This document shows positions 26,258 to 34,922 of a stretch of DNA of 64,000 nucleotides, one piece after another. Origin of the DNA: Candidatus Nanopelagicus hibericus (GTDB taxonomy: Bacteria > Actinomycetota > Actinomycetes > Nanopelagicales > Nanopelagicaceae). The notes beneath the pieces are model-generated. The model worked only from the letters and a program-made list of their open reading frames with translations, did no database searches and was not told the DNA's origin. The stretch's first letter is position 1. Each line of letters begins with the position of its first letter. The position numbers were made by a program, and so were the translations under genes. The stretch is taken from contig NZ_CP016771.1 of the NCBI RefSeq assembly GCF_002288005.1, positions 496,001 through 560,000 of the forward strand, read 5' to 3'.

Positions 26258-27181
26258 ATGGCACATCTACAAACCCCTTTTGTTACTGCCGAAGAGATCA
26301 ATGCTTTGTGCAGCTATGAAAAAATTATAGATAATCAACGCCAAGTATTCGTAAACTTATATTCAAACAAAGCAATGATGGGGCCTAGAGCTATCTTGTC
26401 TCAAAATGATAATGCGCAATTTTCCTACATTGCTCGAGCTTCAGAGAATGGACCTACCATTGTTAAATTTGGAACTGTAGTACCAGGTAACTCTGCTCGA
26501 GATATTCCAGTAGTTCAAACTACGGTTGCAATACTTGATGCAACTTCGGGCTCGCTTAAGTTATTTCTAGATGGTGAGGCAGTGACAAAATGGCGGACAG
26601 TCTGCGCAAGTATGGCTGCGGCTATCGCATTGTCGAATCCAATTAAAAAGATTGCTGTAATCGGAGTGGGTCATCAGGGGAAAGCACATATTGAGGCAGC
26701 AAAAAGTATTTTCAACCCTGAAAAAATCATTGGTATTTCAAAAAGTACAAAGCCAGCGAACTTTGGATCTGATGTTGAAATCAGTAATGATCTAAATAGA
26801 GTAAGTGAATGTGATTTGATTTTTGTTTGCACCAATGCTTCAGAGCCAGTGATTAAATCTTTGTTAAATCCGGGTTCCACCTGTATTTCCATCGGTTCAT
26901 TTTCGCCAATGCGATCAGAGGTCTCAGTAGAAGCACTTTCCAAGGCTGATAAGGTTTTTGGTGATGATGCTAAGACAATTTCTGAACAATCTGGTTCAGT
27001 GGTTAGTACACTTGCTAAATCTGATCGAAACTGGAAACAAGCCCAATCTATTGGTGGAGTTTATGCCGGAAAAATTAAAGGTAGGGAAAATGAAAAGGAA
27101 GTTATCTACTACTTCTCAGTTGGTTTGGGAGTTCAAGATGCAGCACTTGCTGATTTTATCCTTGCGACTGGGAAATTCTAA
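26258..27181 (+). CDS. Ornithine cyclodeaminase/mu-crystallin family protein (ketimine reductase candidate)
   Basis: A 307-residue NAD(P)-binding protein of the OCD/mu-crystallin family. The Rossmann loop 'KIAVIGVGHQGKAHIEAAKSIF' begins near residue 131. The substrate-side motif 'FLDGEAVTKWRTVCASMAAAIAL' near 105-127 has the conserved lysine/arginine seen across the family. Members include ornithine cyclodeaminase, alanine dehydrogenase and ketimine reductases such as CRYM that reduce piperideine-2-carboxylate to pipecolate. The last reaction would connect to the PIPOX-like oxidase nearby. It precedes the large fusion gene by 19 bases in the same direction. Confidence 0.83.
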   Translation: MAHLQTPFVTAEEINALCSYEKIIDNQRQVFVNLYSNKAMMGPRAILSQNDNAQFSYIARASENGPTIVKFGTVVPGNSARDIPVVQTTVAILDATSGSLKLFLDGEAVTKWRTVCASMAAAIALSNPIKKIAVIGVGHQGKAHIEAAKSIFNPEKIIGISKSTKPANFGSDVEISNDLNRVSECDLIFVCTNASEPVIKSLLNPGSTCISIGSFSPMRSEVSVEALSKADKVFGDDAKTISEQSGSVVSTLAKSDRNWKQAQSIGGVYAGKIKGRENEKEVIYYFSVGLGVQDAALADFILATGKF

Positions 27182-27200
27182 AATGAAAATAGGGAATTAA

Positions 27201-30143
27201 GTGGATATAAAAGATGCCAGTTCTCTATTAGCCAAGAATTGGGGAGTTAAGGGTGAATTATCACCACTTCCAAGTGAGCGAGATATAAATTTTAAGATTG
27301 GTGGTAAAAAAGCGTATGTTTTAAAGATTTATCCTAAGGTTGATGCAGACTTAAAGATTAGATTAAATCTGCAAAACAAAGTACTTATCTTTTTACAGGA
27401 TAGCTCCATCAAAGTGTCGCCAGCAGTAATTCCAACTAAAAAGAAGAAATTACTGGTCACCCCGAGTAAAAATACTGCCGCGCGGCTGCTTACCTACCAC
27501 CAAGGCAAAACCTGGGGGAGTAGTTCTGAACATAGTGGTGAACAGATTGAAGAACTTGGCCGGCTGATTGCCACAGTAGATAAAAACTTATCAAAAATTA
27601 GCATAACCAAAGCGGAGCGGAAATCACTGAATGCTAATTTTATTTGGAATATGTTGCAGGCAGAAAAGCTCCTCACCTGGAGTTCTAAAATCACCGATAA
27701 TCAAAGTCGGGTTGTTGTCGAGAAAACTTTAAATAACTTTGCGAAAAAAGTGCTCCCCAAGCTGAAGAAATTACCCATGCAGGTAATTCATAATGATGGT
27801 AACGATTACAACATTATTGAAGATGGTGAAAATCTCTCATTAATTGATTTTGGCGACATGATTTATGCCCCAAAGGTTGTCGGCGCTGCGGTCGCTGCCG
27901 CTTATGTAGGGTTGAAATCTGATGATCCAGGCAAGCAGATCGCGCAATTTGTTCGCGGTTATCACAGCGTAAATCCTTTATCTAATGATGAGCTTTTACT
28001 ATTCATTGAATTGGTAAAGGTCCGGCTGGCTGCCAGTGTGGCAAATGCAGCACTGCAGCGAGGTGATAACCCTGATAATGAATACCTGTCCATTAGCCAA
28101 AGTGATGCTCCAAGAACCCTGATAGCGTTGGATAAATCCGACAGTAATTTTCTATTGTACAGACTAAGAAATGCGATCGGGCTTGAAGCAAATCCTAATG
28201 CGAAAGCAGTTCGTGATTATTTATTAACAAAAACTGCTACAAATATATTGAGCAAGCCGTTTGACCAATTAAAGATTGTTTATATGAATTGGTCATTTGA
28301 TAACAAGGATATACCTCGCTCTACCCAGGCTTTGGAGGAGTTGAAATCTAAATCAGGCGCAGATGTGGTTATTGGTTATTACTGTGAAAATCGCAATGTT
28401 TATCAAGGTGAGGCATTTAATCCGGCAGCTACCAATGCCAGAACTTTTCACCTAGGTGTTGATATTGGCATGCCAGCAGGAACCGAGGTGTTTGCGCCCT
28501 TAGATGGTGTAATTGAATTATTTAATAACAACTCAACCAATTTGGATTATGGTCCAGTTGTTATTTTGCGACATAAAACTGGCAGTGGAGTTCCGTTTTG
28601 GACTCTTTATGGCCACCTTTCAATTGATTCCATGCCTAGTTGGCAGATTGGTAAAGAGATTAAAGCTGGTCAATTGATTGGTCGCATGGGTACGGAGGAG
28701 GAGAATGTGGGTTGGCCACCTCATACTCACTTTCAGTTGCTCACAGATCTGTGCGGGATGGGTATTGATATTCATGGGGTAGCACCTAAAGATGAGATTC
28801 CTTTATGGCGCGGAATCTCATTAAATCCAAATCTAATTCTGGGAATCCAATCTGGCACCGACGCACATGCCCGGATCTCTCCTGCAAGTATTAGAAGTGA
28901 GCGCAGAGTGGTGGTTTCACAAAATCTTTCACTTAACTTTAAAAAACCAATAAATATTATTAGTGGCTCTGGTGCTTATCTATTTGATGAGCAGGGAAAA
29001 GGCTATTTAGATCTGGTGAACAATGTTGCCCATGTAGGTCATGGAAATCCTAGAGTTGTAGATGCGGCCGCCACACAAATGGCGACCCTAAATACAAATA
29101 CCAGATATCTACACCAATCCATTATCGAGTATGGAAAGGCGCTAACCAGCAGCCTGCCAGATCCACTTTCTGTAGTTTTCTTTGTAAATAGTGGTAGTGA
29201 GGCAAATGATCTAGCAATCAGATTGGCTAGGGCTGCCACAAAATCAAAGGGAGTTGTCGCACTTAAAGATGGTTATCACGGACATACCCAGGCGGTTGTG
29301 GAGATTTCACCATATAAGTTTCTAGGAAAAGGTGGGGCGGGAGCGCCATCACATGTGGCGGTGGCGGAGCTACCTGATTTATTTCGAGGTGAATTTACTG
29401 GCAAGAATGCCACTGAAAAGTACTTAAATGATCTCAAACAAAGTATTAAATCTCTTAAACAGCCGTTGTCAGCATTTTTTTCTGAAGCGATTGTCAGTAC
29501 TGCAGGTCAAGTGGTTTTACCTCCAGGTTATTTAGCCAAAGCATTTGAAATAGTTAGAGCAAATGGTGGAGTCTGTGTGAGTGATGAGGTGCAGATTGGT
29601 TTAGGCAGAGTCGGCGATAAGTTCTGGGGCTTTGAATTGCATAATGTAGTGCCAGATATTGTCACTATGGGTAAACCACTTGGAAATGGCCATCCATTGG
29701 CAGCTGTCGTCACCACTCCACAGATTGCTAATGCATTTAACAACGGAATGGAGTACTTCAACACCTTTGGTGGTAATCCCGTGAGTGCGGTAATTGGACA
29801 GGCGGTGCTTGAGGTTGTCTATGATCAAAAGTTGCAATTAAATGCAAAAAACATCGGTAAGTATTTAACTGAAGGAGTTAAATCTCTGGCTAAAGATCAC
29901 CCAATAATTGCTGATGTGCGGGGCAGTGGCTTATTTATCGGTGTGGAGATGATGGTTGATGAGAAAACTCCAGCAACTAAAGAGGTGGCAGAGCTGATGG
30001 AGTACGCACTCTCCAAAGGAGTTTTACTCTCCTGTGATGGTCCAGACAATAATGTGCTAAAGATAAAGCCACCATTAATCATTACCAATAGTGATGTAGA
30101 TCTACTGTTAAATGTGTTTAGTGATTGGTTGGGCAGCAGGTGA
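27201..30143 (+). CDS. Fusion: hydroxylysine-kinase-like APH domain + M23 metallopeptidase domain + class III phospholyase/aminotransferase
   Basis: A 980-residue three-domain protein starting at GTG 27201. Residues about 1-330 form an APH-fold kinase with 'LPSERDINF', 'ANFIWN', the catalytic motif 'HNDGNDYN' (from about 197) and 'DFGDM' (about 216), closely resembling human hydroxylysine kinase. Residues about 400-530 are a LytM/M23 domain with intact zinc ligands, His417 and Asp421 in HLGVD and His508-x-His510. Residues about 560-980 are a class III PLP enzyme with Lys825 in '[11 protein letters not shown]', resembling phosphoethanolamine and 5-phosphohydroxylysine phospho-lyases. Kinase plus lyase would turn 5-hydroxylysine into aminoadipate semialdehyde. 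The M23 domain has no signal peptide and its role is unclear. Confidence 0.85.
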   Translation: MDIKDASSLLAKNWGVKGELSPLPSERDINFKIGGKKAYVLKIYPKVDADLKIRLNLQNKVLIFLQDSSIKVSPAVIPTKKKKLLVTPSKNTAARLLTYHQGKTWGSSSEHSGEQIEELGRLIATVDKNLSKISITKAERKSLNANFIWNMLQAEKLLTWSSKITDNQSRVVVEKTLNNFAKKVLPKLKKLPMQVIHNDGNDYNIIEDGENLSLIDFGDMIYAPKVVGAAVAAAYVGLKSDDPGKQIAQFVRGYHSVNPLSNDELLLFIELVKVRLAASVANAALQRGDNPDNEYLSISQSDAPRTLIALDKSDSNFLLYRLRNAIGLEANPNAKAVRDYLLTKTATNILSKPFDQLKIVYMNWSFDNKDIPRSTQALEELKSKSGADVVIGYYCENRNVYQGEAFNPAATNARTFHLGVDIGMPAGTEVFAPLDGVIELFNNNSTNLDYGPVVILRHKTGSGVPFWTLYGHLSIDSMPSWQIGKEIKAGQLIGRMGTEEENVGWPPHTHFQLLTDLCGMGIDIHGVAPKDEIPLWRGISLNPNLILGIQSGTDAHARISPASIRSERRVVVSQNLSLNFKKPINIISGSGAYLFDEQGKGYLDLVNNVAHVGHGNPRVVDAAATQMATLNTNTRYLHQSIIEYGKALTSSLPDPLSVVFFVNSGSEANDLAIRLARAATKSKGVVALKDGYHGHTQAVVEISPYKFLGKGGAGAPSHVAVAELPDLFRGEFTGKNATEKYLNDLKQSIKSLKQPLSAFFSEAIVSTAGQVVLPPGYLAKAFEIVRANGGVCVSDEVQIGLGRVGDKFWGFELHNVVPDIVTMGKPLGNGHPLAAVVTTPQIANAFNNGMEYFNTFGGNPVSAVIGQAVLEVVYDQKLQLNAKNIGKYLTEGVKSLAKDHPIIADVRGSGLFIGVEMMVDEKTPATKEVAELMEYALSKGVLLSCDGPDNNVLKIKPPLIITNSDVDLLLNVFSDWLGSR

Positions 30144-31237
30144 AGCCACCATTAGCTGGGATTAAGATCGCAGATTTTTCTAGAGTTTTAGCAGGTCCAT
30201 ATGCAACTATGTTGTTGGCAGATTTAGGCGCACAGGTTATTAAAGTGGAGCGTCCAGGTGTAGGAGATGACACCCGAAATTGGGGACCACCCTTTGATGC
30301 GGCAGGTAATGCAACCTATTTTCTATCGGTAAATCGCAACAAAGAGGGTTTGGAGCTGGACCTATCTAAGGCAACTGATCAACAGGCAGCGTTGGAGTTA
30401 ATTGCAAGCGCTGATGTTGTGGTGGAAAACTTTGGACCAGGTGGAATGGAAAGATACAACCTTGGTTACAGCAAACTAATAAGTAACAACCCAAAGTTAA
30501 TTTACTGCTCAATCTCAGGTTTTGGCACATCAGATAAAGCTGCCACTCTTCCTGGCTATGACCTTTTATTGCAGGGGATGAGTGGTTTGATGAGTATTAC
30601 TGGTAACGATGAAAAAAATCCAACAAAGGTTGGTGTTGCCCTAGTTGATGTTATTACAGGATTACATGCAGTGGTTGGGATCTTGGCTGCCCTTCGGGCA
30701 AGAGATGAACAAGGTGTTGGTCAAAAGGTTGAGTTAAATCTGCTCTCCTCCACATTATCAGCCTTAGTAAACCAAGCATCCGCCTATATTTCAGGGGGAG
30801 TAATACCAAAAGCTTTGGGGAATGCGCATCCATCAATCGCGCCATACCAATCATATGACGCGAAGGATAAGAAGTTTATTGTGGCAGTTGGTAATGATCA
30901 GCAATTTGTTAAATTTGCTGGGGTGGTTGCACCAGAGCTTTTAAGTGATGGCAGATTTACTACCAATCAATTACGGGTTGAAAACTTGTTGGCATTAAAT
31001 GAGAAGTTATCTGCGGTCTTTTCCCAGAAAAATGCTCATCAATGGATTGCCTCTTTATCCGCTGTAAAGATTCCAACTGGTGAAATAAATGATGTTAAAG
31101 AGGCTTTTGATCTTGCCGCATCCCTTGGCCTTTCACCAATAGTTGATGTTGATGGTGTTAAATCTGTAGCAAATCCAATTACATTTAGTAAAACACCAGT
31201 TGAGTATCGTTCTGCGCCACCAAATATAAGGAAATAA
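30140..31237 (+). CDS. CaiB/BaiF family CoA-transferase, glutarate CoA-transferase (SUGCT)-like
   Basis: A 365-residue class III CoA-transferase. The start is GTG 30140, giving a 4-base GTGA overlap with the fusion gene; a TTG at 30125 is in frame but adds residues absent from the family. The N-terminus 'GIKIADFSRVLAGPYATMLLADLGAQVIKVERPG' and the catalytic aspartate Asp141 in 'PGYDLLLQGMSGLM' are diagnostic. 'NAHPSIAPYQ' and 'GNDQQF' resemble human succinyl-CoA:glutarate CoA-transferase. Activating glutarate would supply the glutaryl-CoA dehydrogenase encoded about 9 kb upstream. Other dicarboxylates are possible. Confidence 0.87.
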   Translation: MKPPLAGIKIADFSRVLAGPYATMLLADLGAQVIKVERPGVGDDTRNWGPPFDAAGNATYFLSVNRNKEGLELDLSKATDQQAALELIASADVVVENFGPGGMERYNLGYSKLISNNPKLIYCSISGFGTSDKAATLPGYDLLLQGMSGLMSITGNDEKNPTKVGVALVDVITGLHAVVGILAALRARDEQGVGQKVELNLLSSTLSALVNQASAYISGGVIPKALGNAHPSIAPYQSYDAKDKKFIVAVGNDQQFVKFAGVVAPELLSDGRFTTNQLRVENLLALNEKLSAVFSQKNAHQWIASLSAVKIPTGEINDVKEAFDLAASLGLSPIVDVDGVKSVANPITFSKTPVEYRSAPPNIRK

Positions 31238-31243
31238 ATAGGC

Positions 31244-31249
31244 TAGCCT
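31244..31249 (+). promoter_or_regulatory. Putative leaderless -10 box of the EamA transporter gene
   Basis: TAGCCT ends 7 nt before the ATG at 31257, in the 19-base gap after the CoA-transferase gene. Confidence 0.42.
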
Positions 31250-31256
31250 TACCTAA

Positions 31257-32129
31257 ATGAAGGCTGAGATCTCAACTAAATTTACAATCCTCGCCCTGCT
31301 TTGGGGAGTCTCATTTCTATTACTACTTAGAGTGGTGGAAGCCTTTGATTGGGCAGCTGCAATCTCAGTCCGAGCCTTTATTGCCAGTGGCAGTGTTTTG
31401 CTACTGGCGGCAATAATTAGAAAGAAATTAGATTTTTCAATTGGGGTGAAACATTTCGCAATCCTTGGGTTAACCTCTGTGACATTTCAATTAATTGGTT
31501 TATCTCTGGCTGTACCAAGAATTGGAACGGCATTAACTGCGATCCTAGTTGGCGCAATTCCATTATTTTCCTCAGTTATTGGTCGATTAATGAAGATTGA
31601 AAACATTGATCGATCAGGCTTTATAGGTTTATTGCTGGGCTTTGTTGGAATCATTTTTCTGGTGGGTTTTCCAAGCGGTGAGTTTGGTGATCAATTCTTC
31701 TTGGGCTTTTTTGTATGCTTATTTGGTTGTATGAGCGCAGCCTTTGGTAGTAATTACTCAAAGTTGAAAATGTCATCAGTTGGTAATTGGGAGCAGGTAA
31801 TTGGCGCCTTCTTCTTTGGTGGGCTCTTTACCTCACCGATTTTGCTGTTTGTGCCAATAAAGGCAGGGCTAGTGCCAATGGATTGGTTGTATATGGTAAG
31901 CCTGGCAGTTTTTTGTAGCGCATTTTGCTATGTAATCTACTTCTCGTTGGTTTCAAAGATTGGTGCAACTAGATCTATCTCAGTTGAGTTTTTGGTAACG
32001 GTTGTGGCTGTGTTAATCGGGGCCTTCTATCTAAATGAAGCGATTACTGTAATTCAGCTATTTGGGGCAGCACTGGTAATTCTTGGCTCCATTTTGATAC
32101 TAGATTTACTCTCAATTTCTAAAAAATAG
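31257..32129 (+). CDS. EamA/DMT-superfamily transporter
   Basis: A 290-residue inner-membrane protein with about ten hydrophobic segments arranged as two five-helix EamA repeats (first ending near residue 135, second starting near 150). The family exports or imports metabolites and amino acids by secondary transport. It directly follows the CoA-transferase, so it may serve the same catabolic cluster, but it also has its own TAGCCT box. The substrate cannot be inferred. Confidence 0.88.
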   Translation: MKAEISTKFTILALLWGVSFLLLLRVVEAFDWAAAISVRAFIASGSVLLLAAIIRKKLDFSIGVKHFAILGLTSVTFQLIGLSLAVPRIGTALTAILVGAIPLFSSVIGRLMKIENIDRSGFIGLLLGFVGIIFLVGFPSGEFGDQFFLGFFVCLFGCMSAAFGSNYSKLKMSSVGNWEQVIGAFFFGGLFTSPILLFVPIKAGLVPMDWLYMVSLAVFCSAFCYVIYFSLVSKIGATRSISVEFLVTVVAVLIGAFYLNEAITVIQLFGAALVILGSILILDLLSISKK

Positions 32130-32164
32130 TTGTTAAATTCTTGTGCAGGCGCTATTAGGGTTAC

Positions 32165-32923
32165 TTAACTGCCTAACAGTTTAGGTTTGAGTAATAACTC
32201 ATCTAACCCAATTCGATGGGCTTGAAATGAGTTAACTGGTGCATCTGATGGGTAACCAACTGCGATGCCACATAGCAATCGGTAATCCTTTGAAACCTCA
32301 AACTCTTCCCTAATCGCATCATCCCAAAAGGCAACCGCGCCTTGGGCGCAGGTGCCAAGACCGTGGGCATGAGCAGATAACATCAAATTTTCCATCATTA
32401 GGCCAGCATCAGCTGCTGCGTAAATATGTAAGCTCTTATGGATATAGACAAACATCGCAACTGGAGCACCAAAGAATTCATAATTTCTTCCCCATTGCTT
32501 ATCTCGTTCAGCCTTATCACCGCGTTGCACTCCTAATGAGCCATAAAGCTCCTTACCAACTCTTTGCGCTCTTGGTTTTAACTCAGCTACATAAGGTTTA
32601 AGAATGATGCGATTACTAGTTGGCAGACCATGGCGCTTAATAAACAATTTTATTTTGCTCCAGATGCCACCGCGCATTGCAGCAGAAAGTGCCTGCCAGC
32701 GAGATAAAAACTCATTGCTAATTCGATCTCTCACCTCACCAGTTGCTACCGCCACCTTAAAAGGTCTGGTGTTTGACCAACTTGGCGCAGTTAAAGAATC
32801 CTTTAATATCTGATCAATTAACTCAGGCGGTACGGGTGTGGGTTGAAAATCTCTAGTAGTTCTACGAGATGAGATGAACTCAGAGACCCAAGCGCCATCT
32901 TCTTGCGCAGAGTAACGCTTCAT
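32165..32923 (-). CDS. Nitroreductase family protein
   Basis: A 252-residue FMN-dependent oxidoreductase. The N-terminal FMN motif 'ISSRRTTRDFQPTPVP' and 'LTAPSWSNTRPFKVAVA' near residue 45, and the late 'LMLSAHAHGLGTCAQGAVAFWDD' segment, match the nitroreductase fold. A basic insertion at about residues 85-115 (KLFIKRHGLPTSNR) is longer than in minimal members. It starts 7 bases downstream of the aldolase gene and is likely co-transcribed. The substrate is unknown. Confidence 0.85.
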   Translation of the reverse strand: MKRYSAQEDGAWVSEFISSRRTTRDFQPTPVPPELIDQILKDSLTAPSWSNTRPFKVAVATGEVRDRISNEFLSRWQALSAAMRGGIWSKIKLFIKRHGLPTSNRIILKPYVAELKPRAQRVGKELYGSLGVQRGDKAERDKQWGRNYEFFGAPVAMFVYIHKSLHIYAAADAGLMMENLMLSAHAHGLGTCAQGAVAFWDDAIREEFEVSKDYRLLCGIAVGYPSDAPVNSFQAHRIGLDELLLKPKLLGS

Positions 32924-32930
32924 TTACGCC

Positions 32931-33824
32931 CTATTTTTTATTAACAGATGCGTCATAGATAGATTGAATTGTTGAATCCAACATCGCATCAAATTGATCA
33001 TCACTTTGCTTTGCAGATAATCCTTCGGTGAGGGCTCTGGAAAATGAGGCGATAACACCATTGTTTTGGGCCAGCATCTTATTTGCCTCATCTCGGCTAT
33101 ATCCACCAGAGAGTGCAACAACCTTTAGTACTCGTGGGTGGGCTACTAACTCTTGATAAAGATTTGGCTTTGTTGGAAGTGAGAGCTTCAACATCACAGT
33201 TTGTGAATCACTTAACTTGTTTAAGTGATTTAAGAGAGAGGTTTTCAAAATCTCCTCCGCCTGCTCTTTTTGAGCACTCTTGATATTAACCTCCGGCTCA
33301 ATAATTGGAATTAGCCCACCAGCAATAATCTCTTTACCAATCTCAAATTGTTGAGCGACCACTGCTTCAATACCAGCAGCGTTAGCAAGGTTTATTACAG
33401 ATCTCATCTTTGTCCCAAATACGCCATGTTTATTTGCCGCTGCAATTCGGGCAGATAACTCAGGAATTGACTTCATTAATTGCACATCATTGCTTTCAGC
33501 AGCTAAGCCGTTATCAACCTTTAGAAAGGGCACAATCTTTTTCTTGTTCCACAAAAACTCAGCGCTGCCCATGCCATCAATCTGGCGCTGCATTGTCATC
33601 TCAAACAAAATTGCGCCAACAATACGATCACCAGTGAAAACCCTAGATTTGATTAATCTAGAGCGCATTTTATGAATAAGATCAAACATTGCTTCATCTC
33701 CTGAGTACTCAGACTCATCCACACCGTAAAGCTTTAATGCCTTTGGGGTGCTGCCACCGCTTTGATCTAATGCGGCGATGAAACCTTTACCGGCTTTTAC
33801 TTGATCAAACATCTGTTGATTCAT
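32931..33824 (-). CDS. fda: Class I fructose-bisphosphate aldolase
   Basis: A 297-residue class I (Schiff-base) aldolase which cleaves fructose-1,6-bisphosphate in glycolysis. The N-terminal 'GKGFIAALDQSGGSTPKALKLYG', the 'IIEPEVNI' strand and 'LKLSLPTKPNLY' with the probable Schiff-base lysine identify the family. 'VVALSGGYSRDEAN' is the phosphate-binding end of the barrel. An AAAGG ribosome binding site precedes the ATG by about 5 bases. It heads a two-gene unit with the nitroreductase. Confidence 0.92.
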   Translation of the reverse strand: MNQQMFDQVKAGKGFIAALDQSGGSTPKALKLYGVDESEYSGDEAMFDLIHKMRSRLIKSRVFTGDRIVGAILFEMTMQRQIDGMGSAEFLWNKKKIVPFLKVDNGLAAESNDVQLMKSIPELSARIAAANKHGVFGTKMRSVINLANAAGIEAVVAQQFEIGKEIIAGGLIPIIEPEVNIKSAQKEQAEEILKTSLLNHLNKLSDSQTVMLKLSLPTKPNLYQELVAHPRVLKVVALSGGYSRDEANKMLAQNNGVIASFSRALTEGLSAKQSDDQFDAMLDSTIQSIYDASVNKK

Positions 33825-33910
33825 AAATACCTTTCAGATTAATTCTCAGTTTCACGATGCGGCTTTAGCAAAGTTAATTGCGTAAGTCTAACTGATCTAG
33901 ATTCTATTAA

Positions 33911-33930
33911 GTGGACGATACTGGGATCGA
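33911..33930 (+). repeat. Copy of the tRNA-Val(GAC) 3' end (candidate attachment-site half)
   Basis: Bases 33911-33930 are identical to 34464-34483, which cover the 3' acceptor strand and part of the T arm of the tRNA-Val gene. Both copies have the same orientation, with the element-like interval lying downstream of the tRNA 3' end. This is the layout left by integration into a tRNA gene. No integrase remains in the roughly 530-base interval. Confidence 0.7.
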
Positions 33931-34046
33931 CTCGTGGATATGTTCGATTGGTATATCCCTATAGATGAAATTCCTACTTGGTTCAGATATTACACGATGG
34001 GGTAGACAAATAGTAGATTTGGATCTTGGAATCTTAACATTTCTCC

Positions 34047-34052
34047 TATAGT
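34047..34052 (+). promoter_or_regulatory. Putative -10 box (TATAGT) of the small membrane-protein gene at 34080
   Basis: TATAGT lies about 27 bases before the ATG, with TTGGAA 15 bases upstream as a possible -35. GGAGC directly before the start can serve as a ribosome binding site, so this gene has a leader. Confidence 0.35.
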
Positions 34053-34079
34053 TGTGTTGGAGGGGTAACTGGAGCTCAA

Positions 34080-34448
34080 ATGAAAATTATAGTTTCATCA
34101 ATACTATTTATCCTTGCTGTTATACACCTCCTGCCTGTTGTGGGAGTTTTAGGTTCAGATTCACTAACAAAGCTTTATGGAATCTCTCTCTCGGACTCAA
34201 ATACTGAGATCCTGTTACGTCACCGCGCTGTCCTATTTGCAATTATTGGTCTTTTTTTATTGCTGTCAGTCTTTAAAAGTGAGTACCAACCAATAGCAAT
34301 TTGTATTGGATTAATTAGTGTCGCTTCATTCTTATTGTTAACTTGGTCAATCGAAGGGCTTAATTCCGAAATTAGCAGGGTTGCAAAGGTTGATTGGGTA
34401 GCACTGGTGCTATTAATCGTTGCTGGAGTAATTAACATTCTTATTTGA
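34080..34448 (+). CDS. Small four-helix membrane protein, unknown function
   Basis: A 122-residue protein with four hydrophobic segments (about residues 3-24, 48-64, 68-88 and 100-121). I do not recognise the family. A conserved-looking polar stretch 'SDSNTEILLRHRAVLFA' lies between helices one and two. It has a GGAGC ribosome binding site and stands between the two copies of the tRNA-Val 3' end, so it may be cargo or a remnant of an integrated element. It ends 17 bases from the tRNA gene. Confidence 0.65.
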   Translation: MKIIVSSILFILAVIHLLPVVGVLGSDSLTKLYGISLSDSNTEILLRHRAVLFAIIGLFLLLSVFKSEYQPIAICIGLISVASFLLLTWSIEGLNSEISRVAKVDWVALVLLIVAGVINILI

Positions 34449-34463
34449 TATCTTCGAATCTGT

Positions 34464-34483
34464 GTGGACGATACTGGGATCGA
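34464..34483 (+). repeat. Second copy of the tRNA-Val 3'-end direct repeat
   Basis: Partner of the copy at 33911-33930, starting one base beyond the discriminator position of the intact tRNA-Val and running into its T arm. The repeat is 20 bases and perfect; similarity stops at once on both sides. Confidence 0.7.
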
Positions 34484-34536
34484 ACCAGTGACCCCTTCCA
34501 TGTCAAGGAAGTACGCTACCGCTGCGCTAATCGTCC
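34465..34536 (-). tRNA. tRNA-Val (anticodon GAC)
   Basis: The minus strand folds into a cloverleaf: acceptor GGACGAT/ATCGTCC, D arm, anticodon stem CTTCC/GGAAG with loop TTGACAT (anticodon GAC), T stem ACTGG/CCAGT and discriminator A. CCA is not encoded. The length is 72 nt. Confidence 0.95.
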
Positions 34537-34551
34537 GTAATTTAAAGTGTA

Positions 34552-34893
34552 CTAGCGACCGAAATCATCCTCAACACGTTCAATATCATCCTCACCAAAG
34601 TAGCTACCGGTTTGAACCTCAATAAAGATTAATTCAGCATTGCCAGTATTGCTTATTCGATGCAGCATTCCTTGCGGGATTTCGACTATGGAACCCCGAG
34701 CGACCTTTTGAACTTCGCCATTTAATGTGACCTCACCACTTCCATCAGTTATATACCAATGCTCACTGCGTTTTTGATGGCGTTGATAAGAAAGACGCTT
34801 GCCAGGTGAAACATGAATTGATTTAACCTTATAGGTAGCACCTTCTTGCAGCACCTCATATCGACCCCACGGGCGCTCTGATTTTTCTAGCAT
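34552..34893 (-). CDS. Stand-alone type II phosphomannose isomerase-like cupin
   Basis: A 113-residue single-domain cupin. It corresponds to the C-terminal isomerase domain of ManC/AlgA proteins without the GDP-mannose pyrophosphorylase part: 'RPWGRYEVL', 'ISPGKRLSYQRHQKRSEHWYIT'-like metal-binding motif and 'IPQGMLHRISN' are all visible. It should interconvert mannose-6-phosphate and fructose-6-phosphate or bind a related sugar phosphate. It is divergent from a second, class I isomerase homologue with only 29 bases between the starts. TAAAGT lies 6 nt before the ATG. Confidence 0.85.
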   Translation of the reverse strand: MLEKSERPWGRYEVLQEGATYKVKSIHVSPGKRLSYQRHQKRSEHWYITDGSGEVTLNGEVQKVARGSIVEIPQGMLHRISNTGNAELIFIEVQTGSYFGEDDIERVEDDFGR

Positions 34894-34899
34894 GGAAAT

Positions 34900-34905
34900 A
34901 CTTTA
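34900..34905 (-). promoter_or_regulatory. Putative leaderless -10 box of the cupin isomerase gene
   Basis: On the minus strand TAAAGT ends 6 nt before the ATG. It lies 5 bases from the -10 box of the divergent gene, so the two promoters must interfere. Confidence 0.45.
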
Positions 34906-34910
34906 ACCCT

Positions 34911-34916
34911 TAAACT
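34911..34916 (+). promoter_or_regulatory. Putative leaderless -10 box of the class I isomerase gene
   Basis: TAAACT ends 6 nt before the ATG at 34923. Confidence 0.45.
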
Positions 34917-34922
34917 AGCAAG

